64,000 nucleotides of DNA from JALZKA01 sp963725035. Its GTDB lineage: Bacteria > Actinomycetota > Thermoleophilia > Solirubrobacterales > 70-9. Shown here one piece after another: positions 35,561 through 44,542 of this stretch. The translations under genes were made by a program, and so were the position numbers. The stretch is from contig CAVRWX010000018.1 in NCBI GenBank assembly GCA_963725035.1, positions 248,001-312,000 on the forward strand. Direction: 5' to 3'. Positions within the stretch are counted from its first letter, which is position 1, and each line of letters opens with the position of its first letter. The notes below the pieces were generated by a model. The model worked only from the letters and a program-made list of their open reading frames with translations. It was not told the DNA's origin and ran no database searches.

Positions 35561-35619
35561 GGTGATTTCTGCGTATTGTCCGCAGTCGGCAAGGGTTCCT
35601 CTAGGAAAGGTGGTCGGAG

Positions 35620-36003
35620 ATGGTTGAACGCATGAACGGAACGGGCGCTCGCAAGCTCGTCGCAGTCGGAGCATCGCTGGCGGTGCTGGGTGGAGGCCTC
35701 CTGGTCTCGTCAGGCGCCGACGCGCAGCGCGGCAAGGCGAGCACGAAGGTCACGATCCAGGGCGGCGGCAGCATCTCCGGCTACGTCAAGAGCTCGAATG
35801 AGAACAAGTGCGCGAACGGCCGCAAGATCACGGTCTACCGACTCAGGAACGACCACGAGGAAAAGATCACGACCGACACCGCGACTCCGAACGGCGACAA
35901 GTACCAGTGGAGCGCCGGCAACCCTGGCAACGGCAGGTACTTCGCTGCGGCGAAGGAAACGAGCAAGTGCGAGGGCGACCTCTCGAAGATAGTCAGGAAC
36001 TAG
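35620..36003 (+). CDS. Small secreted protein
   Basis: 127 residues with a signal peptide (ARKLVAVGASLAVLGGGLLVSSGADA, cleavage likely after ADA). The mature part of about 95 residues is polar (TKVTIQGGGSISGYVKSSNENKCANGRKITVYRLRND...) with two Cys that could form a disulfide. The sequence looks like a small beta-sandwich of the carboxypeptidase-regulatory type, as in other cell-surface proteins (SGYVKS...GRKITVYR). ATG 35632 is an alternative start. Function is unknown. Confidence 0.6.
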   Translation: MVERMNGTGARKLVAVGASLAVLGGGLLVSSGADAQRGKASTKVTIQGGGSISGYVKSSNENKCANGRKITVYRLRNDHEEKITTDTATPNGDKYQWSAGNPGNGRYFAAAKETSKCEGDLSKIVRN

Positions 36004-36085
36004 CCCAATTCGACCCGCGCGAAGCGGGCTTCACGACAACCGAATCCAAACGTTTTCTCGCCGTTTCGCGTGAGAGGATTCCGCC

Positions 36086-36649
36086 ATGACGCTGAACGAA
36101 CTGTTCCTCATGCTGCACGTGTTCTCCGCGATCATCTGGCTCGGCGCCGGGTTCGTCTTCACGGTCCTGCTCGTCCTGGCCCGACGCGCCAACGACTCGG
36201 CGAAGGAGGCGTCGTATCACGCCGACATCGACGTGCTCGCGCCGGTCCTCTTCATCCCGGCCTCGTTGGCGACGTTCATCTTCGGCCTGCTCACGGTGAT
36301 CGAGGGGCCATGGGACTTCGACCAGGCGTGGATCATCATCGGACTCGCCGGCTGGCTCCTCTCGTTCGGGATCGGAATCCTGTACTTCAAGCCCGAGAGC
36401 GAGCGGATCGCGGCGCTCGCCGAGCAGGGCGAGGCAGGGATGGCCGAGGCGATGACCCGATCGAAGCGCATGACCGCCGTCGACAACTTCGAGATCACGA
36501 CCCTCTTTGTCGTAGCGGCGGCGATGGTGCTCAAGCCGACTGGCGATGATCCCGGGATCCTGATCGCGTTCGCGGCGATTCTCGGACTCGTTGCGTTCGT
36601 GAACGCTCGCGCTCTGAGCGGGGCATCCGCGGACGCGGCGCCAGCGTAG
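36086..36649 (+). CDS. DUF2269-type integral membrane protein
   Basis: 187 residues with four hydrophobic segments: LFLMLHVFSAIIWLGAGFVFTVLLVLA (with His and Trp, as in haem-associated helices), VLFIPASLATFIFGLLTVI, AWIIIGLAGWLLSFGIGILYF and FVVAAAMVLKPT...FAAILGLVAFV. The first helix and the MTRSKRMTAVDNFEITTLFVV segment fit the DUF2269 family, whose function is unknown. It stands alone between a secreted protein and ilvE. Confidence 0.65.
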   Translation: MTLNELFLMLHVFSAIIWLGAGFVFTVLLVLARRANDSAKEASYHADIDVLAPVLFIPASLATFIFGLLTVIEGPWDFDQAWIIIGLAGWLLSFGIGILYFKPESERIAALAEQGEAGMAEAMTRSKRMTAVDNFEITTLFVVAAAMVLKPTGDDPGILIAFAAILGLVAFVNARALSGASADAAPA

Positions 36650-36764
36650 CGGTCGCAACTCCGCGAGTGCAGAGAGTCGCGCTAAGGGCGATTAACTCTG
36701 CTCTCGGCGCGAGTGAGGTATTGCGCCATACTTTCGAAGCCTGCCCTAACGACCGAGGAGCACC

Positions 36765-37706
36765 GTGGAAAAGTCTGAATGGATCTGGATGAATGGCGAG
36801 TTCGTCGCTTGGGACGAAGCTCGCGTTCATGTCCTGAGCCACGGGCTGCACTACGGCACCGGCGTCTTCGAGGGCATCCGCTGCTACGAGACCGAGAAGG
36901 GGCCGGCGGTGTTCCGGCATCGGGACCATCTCAATCGCCTGCACGCGTCGGCGAAGCTGTACTACTTGCCGCTCGAGTACCCGGTCGACGAGCTTCGCGA
37001 GGCGACGCACGAGCTGATCCGGCGGAACGGGCTCAACTCTTGCTACATCCGTCCGCTCGCCTTCCGCGGCTACGGCGAGATGGGGCTGTTCGCCAAGGAG
37101 TCACCAATCGAGGTGACGATCGCGGTCTGGCCTTGGGGGGCCTACCTCGGCGATGAGGGCAAGCAGAACGGCATCCGGGCCAAGGTCTCGTCCTGGCGGC
37201 GCATCTCGCCGCAGGGGCTGATCCCACATGCGAAGGCTTCAGGCCAGTACCTCAACTCGATCCTCGCCAAGACCGAGTCGCACAACGCCGGCTACGACGA
37301 GGCGATCCTGCTCGACGAGGTCGGCCACGTCTGCGAGGGCTCGGGGGAGAACATCTTCATCGTCCGCGACGGCCAGCTCGTGACCCCGCCGCACTCCGCT
37401 TCGATCCTCGACGGGATCTCACGCCGCTCGGTCATGCAGATCGCCGGCGACCTCGGCTACCCGGTCGTCGAGCGCGAGATCTCCCGCTCCGAGCTCTACC
37501 TCGCCGAGGAGATGTTCCTCTGCGGCACCGCCGCCGAGCTCGTGCCGGTGCGCGAGATCGACGACCACGACCTCGGCTCGCCCGGCGAGATCACCAAGGC
37601 GGTGCAGTCGAAGTTCGAGGACGCCCTGCACGGGCGCGCCCCGGAGTACTCGGAATGGCTTGACGTGATCGAAGTGCCGAGTAAGGTGGCTTCCGAGAGT
37701 TCATGA
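36765..37706 (+). CDS. ilvE: Branched-chain amino acid aminotransferase
   Basis: A fold-type IV PLP enzyme of 313 residues catalysing the last step of Val, Leu and Ile synthesis. GTG 36765 follows GAGGAGC. Blocks: WMNGEFVAWDEARVHVLSHGLHYGTGVFEGIRCYET, SCYIRPLAFRGYGEMG, PHAKASGQYLNSILAKTESHNAGYDEAILLD (Schiff-base Lys in the HAKASG motif) and EGSGENIFIVRDGQLVTPP. Its stop overlaps the ATG of the cimA leader peptide (ATGA at 37703), so ilvE and cimA may form one attenuated unit. Confidence 0.93.
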   Translation: MEKSEWIWMNGEFVAWDEARVHVLSHGLHYGTGVFEGIRCYETEKGPAVFRHRDHLNRLHASAKLYYLPLEYPVDELREATHELIRRNGLNSCYIRPLAFRGYGEMGLFAKESPIEVTIAVWPWGAYLGDEGKQNGIRAKVSSWRRISPQGLIPHAKASGQYLNSILAKTESHNAGYDEAILLDEVGHVCEGSGENIFIVRDGQLVTPPHSASILDGISRRSVMQIAGDLGYPVVEREISRSELYLAEEMFLCGTAAELVPVREIDDHDLGSPGEITKAVQSKFEDALHGRAPEYSEWLDVIEVPSKVASESS

Positions 37707-37753
37707 CGATCCTTTCTGTGCGCATCGACCGAATTACCCGCGCCGCGGCCTGA
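37703..37753 (+). promoter_or_regulatory. cimA leader peptide and attenuator region
   Basis: A 16-residue frame, MTILSVRIDRITRAAA-stop, overlaps the ilvE stop. It contains three Ile, one Leu and one Val codon, the amino acids of the pathway. A GC-rich hairpin GCCGCGGC/GCCGTGGC (one G-U pair, about 37742-37762) spans the leader stop, and further GC-rich stems fill the gap to cimA. The design suggests ribosome-mediated attenuation in response to branched-chain aminoacyl-tRNA supply. Confidence 0.65.
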
Positions 37754-37822
37754 CGCCGTGGCCCGCGCGGCCTCGCCCGCGCCCAAAGTTCGCTCGATCC
37801 GTACCGTAAGAAAGGCTCACCA

Positions 37823-39412
37823 GTGACCACCTCGACCGTAAAGCTCTACGACACCACCCTCCGCGACGGCATGCAGGGGCAGGGCATGTCCCTCTCCGCC
37901 GCCGAGAAGGTGCGCGTCGTCAAGGCTCTCGACCGGCTCGGCGTCCATTTCGTCGAGGCGGGATTCCCCTCGTCCAACCCGAAGGAGGCCGAGCTCTTCG
38001 AGCTGCTCTCGACCGAGCAGTTGGAGACGGCCGACGTCTGCGCATTCGGCATGACACGACGACGAGGCATCCCCGCCGCCGAGGACGATGCTCTGCGCAC
38101 GCTGGTCGCCTCGTTCGCGCCCGTCGTGACGCTCGTCGGGAAGACCTGGGGCCTTCATCTCGAGAAGGTCACGAAGGTCTCGCGCGAGGAGAACCTCGAC
38201 ATGATCCTCGACTCCGTCACCCACTGCCGGGCGGAGGGCAAGCGCGTCGTCTACGACGCAGAGCACTTCTTCGACGCCTGGCGCGACGACTCCGCCTACG
38301 CGCTCGAGTGCCTGCGCGCCGCGGTCACGGCCGGTGCCGAGAACGTGACTCTCTGCGACACGAACGGCGCCTCGCTCCCGCACGAGATCGCGAGCGCCAC
38401 CGCCACCGTCGTCGAGGAGTTCGAAAAGACGCACCCGGACGCCTCGATCGGCATCCACACCCACAACGATGCCGAGTGCGGGGTCGCCAATTCGCTCGCC
38501 GCCGTTGATGCCGGCGCCGACCTCGTCCAGGGCACCGTGAACGGCCACGGCGAGCGCTGCGGCAACGCGAACCTGATCTCGATCCTCGGGAACCTCCAGC
38601 TCAAGATGGGCTTCGACGTCGTCGGGCCCGAGCGGATCCGCCTCCTCACCGAGACGTCCCACTTCGTCGACGAGCTCCTGAACGTGAACCCGGACCCCGA
38701 CCAGGCCTACGTCGGTCGCAACGCCTTCGCCCACAAGGGCGGCATGCACGTCGCGGGCATCCAGGCCGACGCCCGCACCTTCGAGCACCTCGATCCGGGG
38801 CTCGTCGGCAACGGGCGCGACGTCCTGATCTCTGAGCTGTCGGGCAAGGGCTCGGTGCTTTCGGAGGCCGAGGCGGCCGGCATCGACCTCGACGCCGACG
38901 CGGCCAAGCGCGCGCTCGAGCGCGTCAAGGAGCGCGAGCACCGCGGCTACCAGTATGAGGCGGCCGACGCTTCGTTCGAACTGCTCCTACGCCGCGAGGC
39001 CGGGCAGTACTCGTCGCTCTTCCGGCTCGAGAGTTTCCGGGTCATCACCGAGAAGCGCGCCGACGGCCAGGTCGAGACCGAGGCGACGATCAAGATCTGG
39101 GTCGATGGGCACCGCTATGTCCGCACGGCTGAGGGGAACGGCCCGGTGAACGCGCTCGACAAGGCGCTTCGCATGGCGATCACCGACCTCCATCCGCACC
39201 TCTCCGACATCGAGCTCACGGACTACAAGGTGCGCATCCTCGACTCCCACGACGGCACCGGCGCCATCACCCGCGTCCTCCTCGACTCCTCCGACGGGCA
39301 TGAGTCCTGGGGCACGATCGGCGTCTCGGAGAACATCATCGAGGCCTCGTGGGAGGCGCTCGTCGAGTCGCTCGAGTACGCGTTCCAGCCGGCGGCCGTA
39401 CGCAGCGAGTAG
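37823..39412 (+). CDS. cimA: (R)-Citramalate synthase
   Basis: 529 residues from a GTG start. A DRE-TIM enzyme condensing pyruvate with acetyl-CoA, which feeds a threonine-independent route to 2-oxobutyrate and isoleucine. It has YDTTLRDGMQGQGMSLSAAEKVRVVKALDRLG (GMQ replaces the GEQ of LeuA), HTHNDAECGVANSLAAV, NGHGERCGNANL and GRNAFAHKGGMHVAGI. The C-terminal regulatory domain (VETEATIKIWVDGHRYVRTAEGNGPVNALDKALR) is present. These variants and the length match CimA of the LeuA-related type, distinguishing it from the upstream leuA. The leader peptide immediately upstream suggests attenuation. Confidence 0.9.
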   Translation: MTTSTVKLYDTTLRDGMQGQGMSLSAAEKVRVVKALDRLGVHFVEAGFPSSNPKEAELFELLSTEQLETADVCAFGMTRRRGIPAAEDDALRTLVASFAPVVTLVGKTWGLHLEKVTKVSREENLDMILDSVTHCRAEGKRVVYDAEHFFDAWRDDSAYALECLRAAVTAGAENVTLCDTNGASLPHEIASATATVVEEFEKTHPDASIGIHTHNDAECGVANSLAAVDAGADLVQGTVNGHGERCGNANLISILGNLQLKMGFDVVGPERIRLLTETSHFVDELLNVNPDPDQAYVGRNAFAHKGGMHVAGIQADARTFEHLDPGLVGNGRDVLISELSGKGSVLSEAEAAGIDLDADAAKRALERVKEREHRGYQYEAADASFELLLRREAGQYSSLFRLESFRVITEKRADGQVETEATIKIWVDGHRYVRTAEGNGPVNALDKALRMAITDLHPHLSDIELTDYKVRILDSHDGTGAITRVLLDSSDGHESWGTIGVSENIIEASWEALVESLEYAFQPAAVRSE

Positions 39413-39446
39413 GCGCGGACGCGGCCGCTCGCGATACTTCGCGGCG

Positions 39447-39872
39447 ATGTCAGAGCACCACGTGGAGGTAGTGCGCCGTGCCTTCGCCGACTTCCAGGAA
39501 GGCATGGCCAGCGGCAATCCTGCCGCGGCATTCGACGCGGGGTCCGTTCGCTCCAGACCTGAAGTGGATTCTCCCGGCCGATGCCCCCGGCCTGCGCGAC
39601 GGTGTACGAGGGACGCGAGGGATGGCTGGAGTTCATGCAGACCTGGACCGAGGACTTCGACTGGTGGATCGAGATCGAACGGCGTCGATAGACGCTCGAC
39701 GACGGACGGGTGGTCGTCCATACGCATCAGCGGGCGGAGGGAAAGGCGAGCGGCGTCCCGGTCGAACTCCACATGGGCGCGATCTGGTCCGTGGAGGGGG
39801 ACCAGGTGGTCCAGCATGGAGAACTTCTTCGATCCCGCCGAGGCGCTAGCGGCAGCAGGCCTCTCGGACTAG
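39447..39872 (+). pseudogene. SnoaL-like (NTF2-fold) protein, several frameshifts and an in-frame stop
   Basis: ATG 39447 begins MSEHHVEVVRRAFADFQEGM, a typical SnoaL-like first helix. Later pieces in different frames are PFAPDLKWILPADAPGL, VYEGREGWLEFMQTWTEDFDWWIEIE, RVVVHTHQRAEGKASGVPVELHMGAIWSVEGDQVVQ, and a tail ENFFDPAEALAAAGLSD ending at 39872. Together they make one NTF2-fold protein of about 140 residues. At least three shifts and a TAG near 39689 break it. It is either a true pseudogene or the worst-hit of the window's indel-bearing genes. Confidence 0.6.
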
Positions 39873-40396
39873 TCGGGGCTCACGGGTGTGCGAAGCAGAC
39901 CCATCATGTGAGCGTCCATCCACTCGCCGGAGCCGAAGCCCAACTGCGGCATGGTCCCCTCGACCTTGAACCCGAGGCTCTCGTAAAGCTTGATCGCGGC
40001 GGTGTTGTCGGTGAACACGATGAGCCCCAGGCGCGTGAGGTTGAGCCAGTCGAAGGCGAGCTCGACGATCGCTTCGGAGAGAGCTCGGCCCACGCCGCGG
40101 CCGAGCCAATCGGCGTGTGTCGCGACCATGTTGAGGTCGCCGACGTGCCGTTGTCGTGGCTCGTCCGGCTCGGTGAGCAGTTCCCCGAAGCCGACGACGT
40201 GACCCTCGATCTCTGCGACCAGTTGATACACGCCCTCCCGTGGCGCCAGTCGCTCTCGGGTCACCTGAATACCTGAGAACGGCACGCGCATCGATCCGGC
40301 GATCACGTGGGGGCTCATCAGGATCTCGTGGACGGCGTCGAGGTCCCCTTCGAGCACGGACCGCATAACGGGCTCTTGTCGATTCCCCGAATTCAT
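39869..40396 (-). CDS. GNAT-family N-acetyltransferase
   Basis: 175 residues. The GNAT core is visible: the VYQLVAEIEGHVVGFGELL strand pair, HVGDLNMVATHADWLGRGVGRALSEAIVELAF (acetyl-CoA pyrophosphate loop R/Q-x-x-G-x-G/A as WLGRGVGRAL), and LTRLGLIVFTDNTAAIKLYESLGFKVEGTM. The C-terminus EWMDAHMMGLLR resembles RimJ/RimL-type and small-molecule acetyltransferases. The substrate is unknown. Its end meets the SnoaL remnant end (4-base overlap), and it continues in the same direction as the DUF1801 gene upstream. Confidence 0.82.
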   Translation of the reverse strand: MNSGNRQEPVMRSVLEGDLDAVHEILMSPHVIAGSMRVPFSGIQVTRERLAPREGVYQLVAEIEGHVVGFGELLTEPDEPRQRHVGDLNMVATHADWLGRGVGRALSEAIVELAFDWLNLTRLGLIVFTDNTAAIKLYESLGFKVEGTMPQLGFGSGEWMDAHMMGLLRTPVSPD

Positions 40397-40402
40397 GGCC
40401 GC

Positions 40403-40756
40403 TCAGGACTCGTTAAACGCCGCCGCGGCGCGGACGAGCGCCTTGAAATCGTTCTTGTTGAGCGCGTCGCCTTCGAAGAGGTCTATGCAGCGCATCGAGT
40501 TCCCTTCGAGGCAGGCATTGAAGAGGCCCTTCGGGTCCTCGAACTTCGCGCCGTACGCGAAGGTCACCTTCACCTTGCCCTTGAAGACCTGGCCGTGACC
40601 GATGAGCCCCTCGTAGGACCAGGTGTGGACGCCCTCGGGATTCGACGGCTTCTTCCACTTCATCTCCTCGACGATCTCAGGCACCGCCTCCTTCACGAGG
40701 CCGCGGACCTGATCGAGCATCAAATCGCGCCAGTCGGGCGCTTCCTTGCCAGCCAT
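40403..40756 (-). CDS. DUF1801 (YdhG-like) small protein
   Basis: 117 residues from ATG 40756 (an ATG at 40768 is also possible). DWRDLMLDQVRGLVKEAVPEIVEEMKWKKP, WSYEGLIGHGQVFKGKVKVTFAYGAKFEDPKGLFNACLEGNSMRCIDLFEGDALNKNDFKALVRAAAAF matches the DUF1801 fold. The family is small, soluble and functionally uncharacterised. Its 5' region, about 24 bases, is shared with the divergent aminotransferase gene. Confidence 0.75.
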   Translation of the reverse strand: MAGKEAPDWRDLMLDQVRGLVKEAVPEIVEEMKWKKPSNPEGVHTWSYEGLIGHGQVFKGKVKVTFAYGAKFEDPKGLFNACLEGNSMRCIDLFEGDALNKNDFKALVRAAAAFNES

Positions 40757-40780
40757 GGGCCGCAGCATAGAGTGAGTCCC

Positions 40781-41947
40781 GTGGAAAAGGCCGAGCAAAT
40801 ACCGCTCGCGAAGCCGGAGATCGGCGAGCGCGAGGAAGAGCTGGTCCTGGAGGTGCTCCGGTCCGGGCGCCTCTCGCTGGGGCCCGTGCTGGAGCGCTTC
40901 GAGCGCGAGTTCGCTTCGTGGCTTGGGGTGGACGATGCCGTGGCGGTTTCGTCCGGCACGGCGGCGCTTCATTTGGGCGTGCGCCAGCTCGGCTGGGGCG
41001 AGGGCGATGAGGTCGTGACGTCGCCGTTCTCGTTCGTCGCGTCCGCCAACTGCCTGCTCTACGAGGGCGCGACGCCGCGGTTCGTCGACATCGATCCGGT
41101 GACCCTGAACCTCGATCCCGAGGCTGCGGCCGCGGCGGTGGGGGAGAGCACCGCCGGCGTCCTGCCCGTCGACATCTTCGGCTACCCCGCCGCGCTGCCC
41201 GAGCTGTGCTCGCTGGCCGAGTCGAAGGGCCTCGGCGTGCTCGAGGACGCCTGCGAGGCGCCCGGCGCGGTCGATGCCGACGGCGTGAAGCTCGGCGCCC
41301 GCGGCCACCTCGCGACCTTCGCCTTCTATGCGAACAAGCAGCTCACGACGGGGGAGGGGGGCATGATCGTCCCGCGCTCCTCCGACGAAGCAGCGGAGCT
41401 CCGCTCGGCCCGCAACCAGGGCCGCGCGATCGACATGGACTGGCTCGACCACGACCGCCTGGGCTTCAACTACCGCATGACCGACGTGCAGGCGGCGCTC
41501 GGCATCGCGCAGGTCGAGAAAGCGGATGAGCTGCTCGCGGCGCGCTCGCGCGTGGCCGGCGCGTACACAGAGCGCCTGAGCGCGATCGGCGGCGCCCCCG
41601 CCGGCGAGGGCGATGCGGACGGCCTCGTCCTGCCTTGCGCTGACCGCGGCTCCGAGCGCCGCAGCTGGTTCGTCTACACGGTTCGCGTGCCGAAGGGCTA
41701 CGACCGCGAGGCTGTGGTCGCCGACCTCGCTCAGCGCGGCATCACCTCGAAGGCGTATCTGCCGTGCATCCACCTGATGCCGCACTACCGCGAGCGGTTC
41801 GGCTTCAAGGGCGGCGAATTTCCCGTTGCTGAGGATGTCGCCGAGCGCTCGCTGGCGCTGCCATTCTTCCCCGCTATGACGGACGATCAGATCGAGACCG
41901 TGTGCGAGGCGGTTGCTGAGGCGCTCGGCGCGAGCGACTGGACCTAG
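40781..41947 (+). CDS. DegT/DnrJ/EryC1/StrS aminotransferase
   Basis: 388 residues from GTG 40781. A PLP sugar aminotransferase: LAKPEIGEREEELVLEVLRSGRLSLGPVLERFEREFA, AVSSGTAALHLGV, TSPFSFVASANCLLYEGATPRFVDID, VLEDACEAPGA, the Schiff-base Lys in FYANKQLTTGEGGM, and GFNYRMTDVQAALGIAQVEK. The family makes amino sugars for cell-surface glycans. No glycosyltransferase or nucleotide-sugar genes are nearby, so the product is unknown. It is followed after two bases by the HD gene. Confidence 0.88.
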   Translation: MEKAEQIPLAKPEIGEREEELVLEVLRSGRLSLGPVLERFEREFASWLGVDDAVAVSSGTAALHLGVRQLGWGEGDEVVTSPFSFVASANCLLYEGATPRFVDIDPVTLNLDPEAAAAAVGESTAGVLPVDIFGYPAALPELCSLAESKGLGVLEDACEAPGAVDADGVKLGARGHLATFAFYANKQLTTGEGGMIVPRSSDEAAELRSARNQGRAIDMDWLDHDRLGFNYRMTDVQAALGIAQVEKADELLAARSRVAGAYTERLSAIGGAPAGEGDADGLVLPCADRGSERRSWFVYTVRVPKGYDREAVVADLAQRGITSKAYLPCIHLMPHYRERFGFKGGEFPVAEDVAERSLALPFFPAMTDDQIETVCEAVAEALGASDWT

Positions 41948-41949
41948 CG

Positions 41950-42513
41950 ATGCCCGCGCACGGAGACACGCTGGTCGACACGGCGGCCGAGATCGAGAGC
42001 CTCACCGCGCTTCGCGAGGCCACGGGTGAGGTCGATGGCGTCATGGAGCGCCACACCCTGCGCTGCTTCCTCCTCTGCCGGCTCCTCGCCGACAAGCACA
42101 ACGCCGACCTCGACCGCGAGGTGATGCTGTGCGCATCGATCCTCCACGACATCGGCCTGTATGACGCGGTGTCCGAGGGCGGCGTCTACACCGACGAGGG
42201 CGGCGAGTTCGCCCGCAAGCTCGGCCTCGAGCACGGGTGGGACGAGCGCCGCGCCGACCTCTGCGCGACGGCGTGCGCGAACCACCACGCGGTGCGCTCG
42301 CAGTGGGAGCAGGGCGCCGAGGTCGAGGTGCTCCGCCTCGCCGACCGCATCGAGGTCTTCGGTGGCATTCCGAAGGGCGGCCTCGGCCGCGATCAGATCA
42401 AGGGCGTGTTCGACGACGTGCCGCGCGACGGCTTCTACGGCGGGCTCGTCCACGTCGTCTGGCCCAACCTGCGCACCCGCCCGCTCAAGACCCTCCGGAT
42501 CTTCAACCGCTGA
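41950..42513 (+). CDS. HD-domain hydrolase
   Basis: 187 residues. The metal-binding HD motif is in LCASILHDIGLYDAV, with the first His in MERHTLRCFLLCRLLAD and later CATACANHHAVRSQWEQG and LRLADRIEVFGG, giving the H..HD..H..D order. HD proteins hydrolyse phosphate esters or nucleotides; the substrate is unknown. The start is two bases after the aminotransferase and the stop overlaps the argH ATG (TGATG), so it forms an operon with both. Confidence 0.78.
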   Translation: MPAHGDTLVDTAAEIESLTALREATGEVDGVMERHTLRCFLLCRLLADKHNADLDREVMLCASILHDIGLYDAVSEGGVYTDEGGEFARKLGLEHGWDERRADLCATACANHHAVRSQWEQGAEVEVLRLADRIEVFGGIPKGGLGRDQIKGVFDDVPRDGFYGGLVHVVWPNLRTRPLKTLRIFNR

Positions 42514-43890
42514 TGGGGCGCCTCGACCAACCTCAGGACCCGCTGTTCAGGCGGATCAACACGTCCGTCGGCTTCGACCGGCGGCTGTGGCCGCACGACA
42601 TCACCGGCTCGATCGCGCATGCGCGAGCGCTGAACCGCGCCGGGAGTGCTCACGGACGAGGAGCTGGACGAGATGGTCCGCGGACTCGAGCAGGTGAGCG
42701 ACGAGCTCTCGACCGAGACGTTCGATTTCAAGGAAGACGACGAGGACATCCACATGGCGGTCGAGCGGCGCTGACCGAGATCGTCGGACCGCTTGGGGGA
42801 AAGCTCCACACCGGCCGTTCCCGCAACGACCAGGTGGCGACCGACCTGGCACTTTTCGTCTCGCTCCACGCCGAGCGAGCGGTCGAGCGGGTCGCGGCGC
42901 TGATGGCGACTCTGGTCGACGTCGCCGAGCGCCACGCCGACTGGCCGATGCCCGGCTACACGCACCTCCAGCGCGCGCAGCCCGTCTATCTGGCGCATCA
43001 CCTCCTGGCCTACTTCTGGATGCTCCGTCGCGACGCGCGGCGCTTCGAGGCGGCACGTGCCGCCGCGCTCGCCGAGATGCCGCTCGGATCGGGCGCGCTC
43101 GCCGGGCTCAACTGGGACCTCGACCGCGACGCGACCGCTGCCGATCTGGGCTTCGACGCGATCGCGCCCAACTCGATCGACGCGGTGTCCAACCGCGACG
43201 CCGCCCTCGATTACCTGAGCGCCGCGGCGATCTGCGCGACGCACCTCTCGCGCCTGGGGTCGGAGCTGGTGATCTGGTCGAGCCAGGAGTTCGGCTTCTG
43301 CGAGCCCGCCGACGACTTCGCCTCCGGCTCCTCGATCATGCCGCAGAAGAAGAACCCGGACGCGGCCGAGCTCCTGCGCGGCAAGGCGCCGCGGGTCGCG
43401 GCGTCGTTCGCGACTCTTGATCGGCGTGCTCCACGCGCTGCCGCTGGCCTACGCCAAGGACCTCCAGGAGGACAAGGAGGCGCTGTTCGACGCGGTGGAC
43501 ACGATCGAGACCTGCCTCGAGGCGGCGGAGCGGATGCTGTCCGGCCTGACGTTCGATCGCGAGCGCCTGGCCGCCGCCGCCGCCGACGAGATGCTCGCCG
43601 CTACAGACGTCGCCGACCTGTTGGTGCGGCGCGGGATGCCGTTCCGCGAGGCGCATGGCGTGATCGGCGGCCTGGTGCGAAAGGCGGTCGAGTCGGGCCG
43701 CTCGCTGTCCGAGCTGACGCGCGAGGAGATCGCGGCGGAGTCGGAGCTTCTGGACGACGAGTACTACGACGTGCTCGCGGGCGAGGCGTGGCTGGAGTCG
43801 AAGGTCTCCGCCGGCGGGACGGCGTCGGCGCGGGTCGCCGAGCAGATCGCAGCAGCGCGCGACGCGCTGGCCGAGCTGCCGGGCGAGTGA
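42513..43890 (+). CDS. argH: Argininosuccinate lyase, three frameshifts
   Basis: Cleaves argininosuccinate to arginine and fumarate. The protein reads MGRLDQPQDPLFRRINTSVGFDRRLWPHDITGSIAHARAL, shifts +1 near 42643 (GGG for GG) to GVLTDEELDEMVRGLEQVSDE...EDIHMAVERR, shifts back at 42770 (a base missing), and continues LTEIVGPLGGKLHTGRSRNDQVATDL (signature). The lyase signature GSSIMPQKKNPD (about 43330) is intact. A third shift near 43411 gives IGVLHALPLAYAKDLQEDKE to the stop at 43890. Corrected length is about 458 residues. All catalytic blocks are intact, so sequence error is likelier than decay. Confidence 0.9.
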
Positions 43891-44480
43891 CGGAGCCGGG
43901 AGCCGAGCTCGGGGTCGAGTTCTACGACCGGCCCGTTGTGGAGGTCGCGCGCGATCTGGTGGGGTGCAGCCTCACGGTCGACGGCGTGGGCGGGATCATC
44001 ACCGAGACGGAGGCCTACCACGTCTCCGAGCCGGCCTGTCACGCGTACGTCGGGCTGACCGACCGGACGGCGCCGCTCTTCGGGCCGCCTGGGCACGCGT
44101 ACGTCTATTTCTCCTACGGCGTCCACAGCTTGCTGAACGCGGTGGCCGAGCCCGAGGGCGAGGCGGCGGCAGTCTTGATTCGGGCGCTTGAGCCCCGGTG
44201 GGGGCTGGAGACGATGCGGAAGCGCCGCGGCTTGGAGGAAGAGCGGCTCTTGTGCGCAGGGCCGGGACGGCTCACGCAGGCGCTGAGCGTGGGGCTCGAG
44301 CACAACACTGCGAAGCTCACCGCGAAGCCGTTCGAGGTCCGGGCACGGGGCGAGGACTGGGATTCAGACGTGGTCGGAGTCGCGCCGCGGATCGGCATCA
44401 CGCGGGCGGTGGAGCTCGAGTGGCGCTTCTGCGCTGTGGGGAGCCGCTACCTCTCGCGGCCGATTCCGGCGCGCCGCTAA
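43887..44480 (+). CDS. DNA-3-methyladenine glycosylase (AAG/MPG family)
   Basis: 197 residues from GTG 43887, overlapping the argH stop as GTGA. Family blocks: FYDRPVVEVARDLVGCSL, GGIITETEAYHVSEPACHAY (catalytic Glu in the ETEAY motif), TDRTAPLFGPPGHAYVYFSYGVHSLLNAV and LIRALEPRWGLETM, then LCAGPGRLTQALSV and PRIGITRAVELEWRFCAVGSRYLS. It removes alkylated purines from DNA in base-excision repair. The gene ends exactly where palindromic repeat B begins. Confidence 0.92.
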   Translation: MTEPGAELGVEFYDRPVVEVARDLVGCSLTVDGVGGIITETEAYHVSEPACHAYVGLTDRTAPLFGPPGHAYVYFSYGVHSLLNAVAEPEGEAAAVLIRALEPRWGLETMRKRRGLEEERLLCAGPGRLTQALSVGLEHNTAKLTAKPFEVRARGEDWDSDVVGVAPRIGITRAVELEWRFCAVGSRYLSRPIPARR

Positions 44481-44528
44481 GCGAACGTCCTTCACCTACC
44501 CCTATAGGGGTAGCTCACGGACGTTCGC
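44481..44528. repeat. 48-bp palindromic repeat B, intergenic copy
   Basis: Outer arms GCGAACGTCC and GGACGTTCGC are a perfect 10-bp inverted repeat; the inner part CTACCCCTATAGGGGTAG is a perfect 18-bp palindrome. It begins at the base after the glycosylase stop and lies between convergent genes, so it could act as a bidirectional hairpin. It matches the copy inside menE without gaps. Confidence 0.85.
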
Positions 44529-44542
44529 CCCCGGTCGAGCGT

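Noticed and set aside
36012..36027. CCCGC/GCGGG hairpin after the small secreted protein as a terminator
   Set aside because: The stem is only five base pairs and no T-tract follows.
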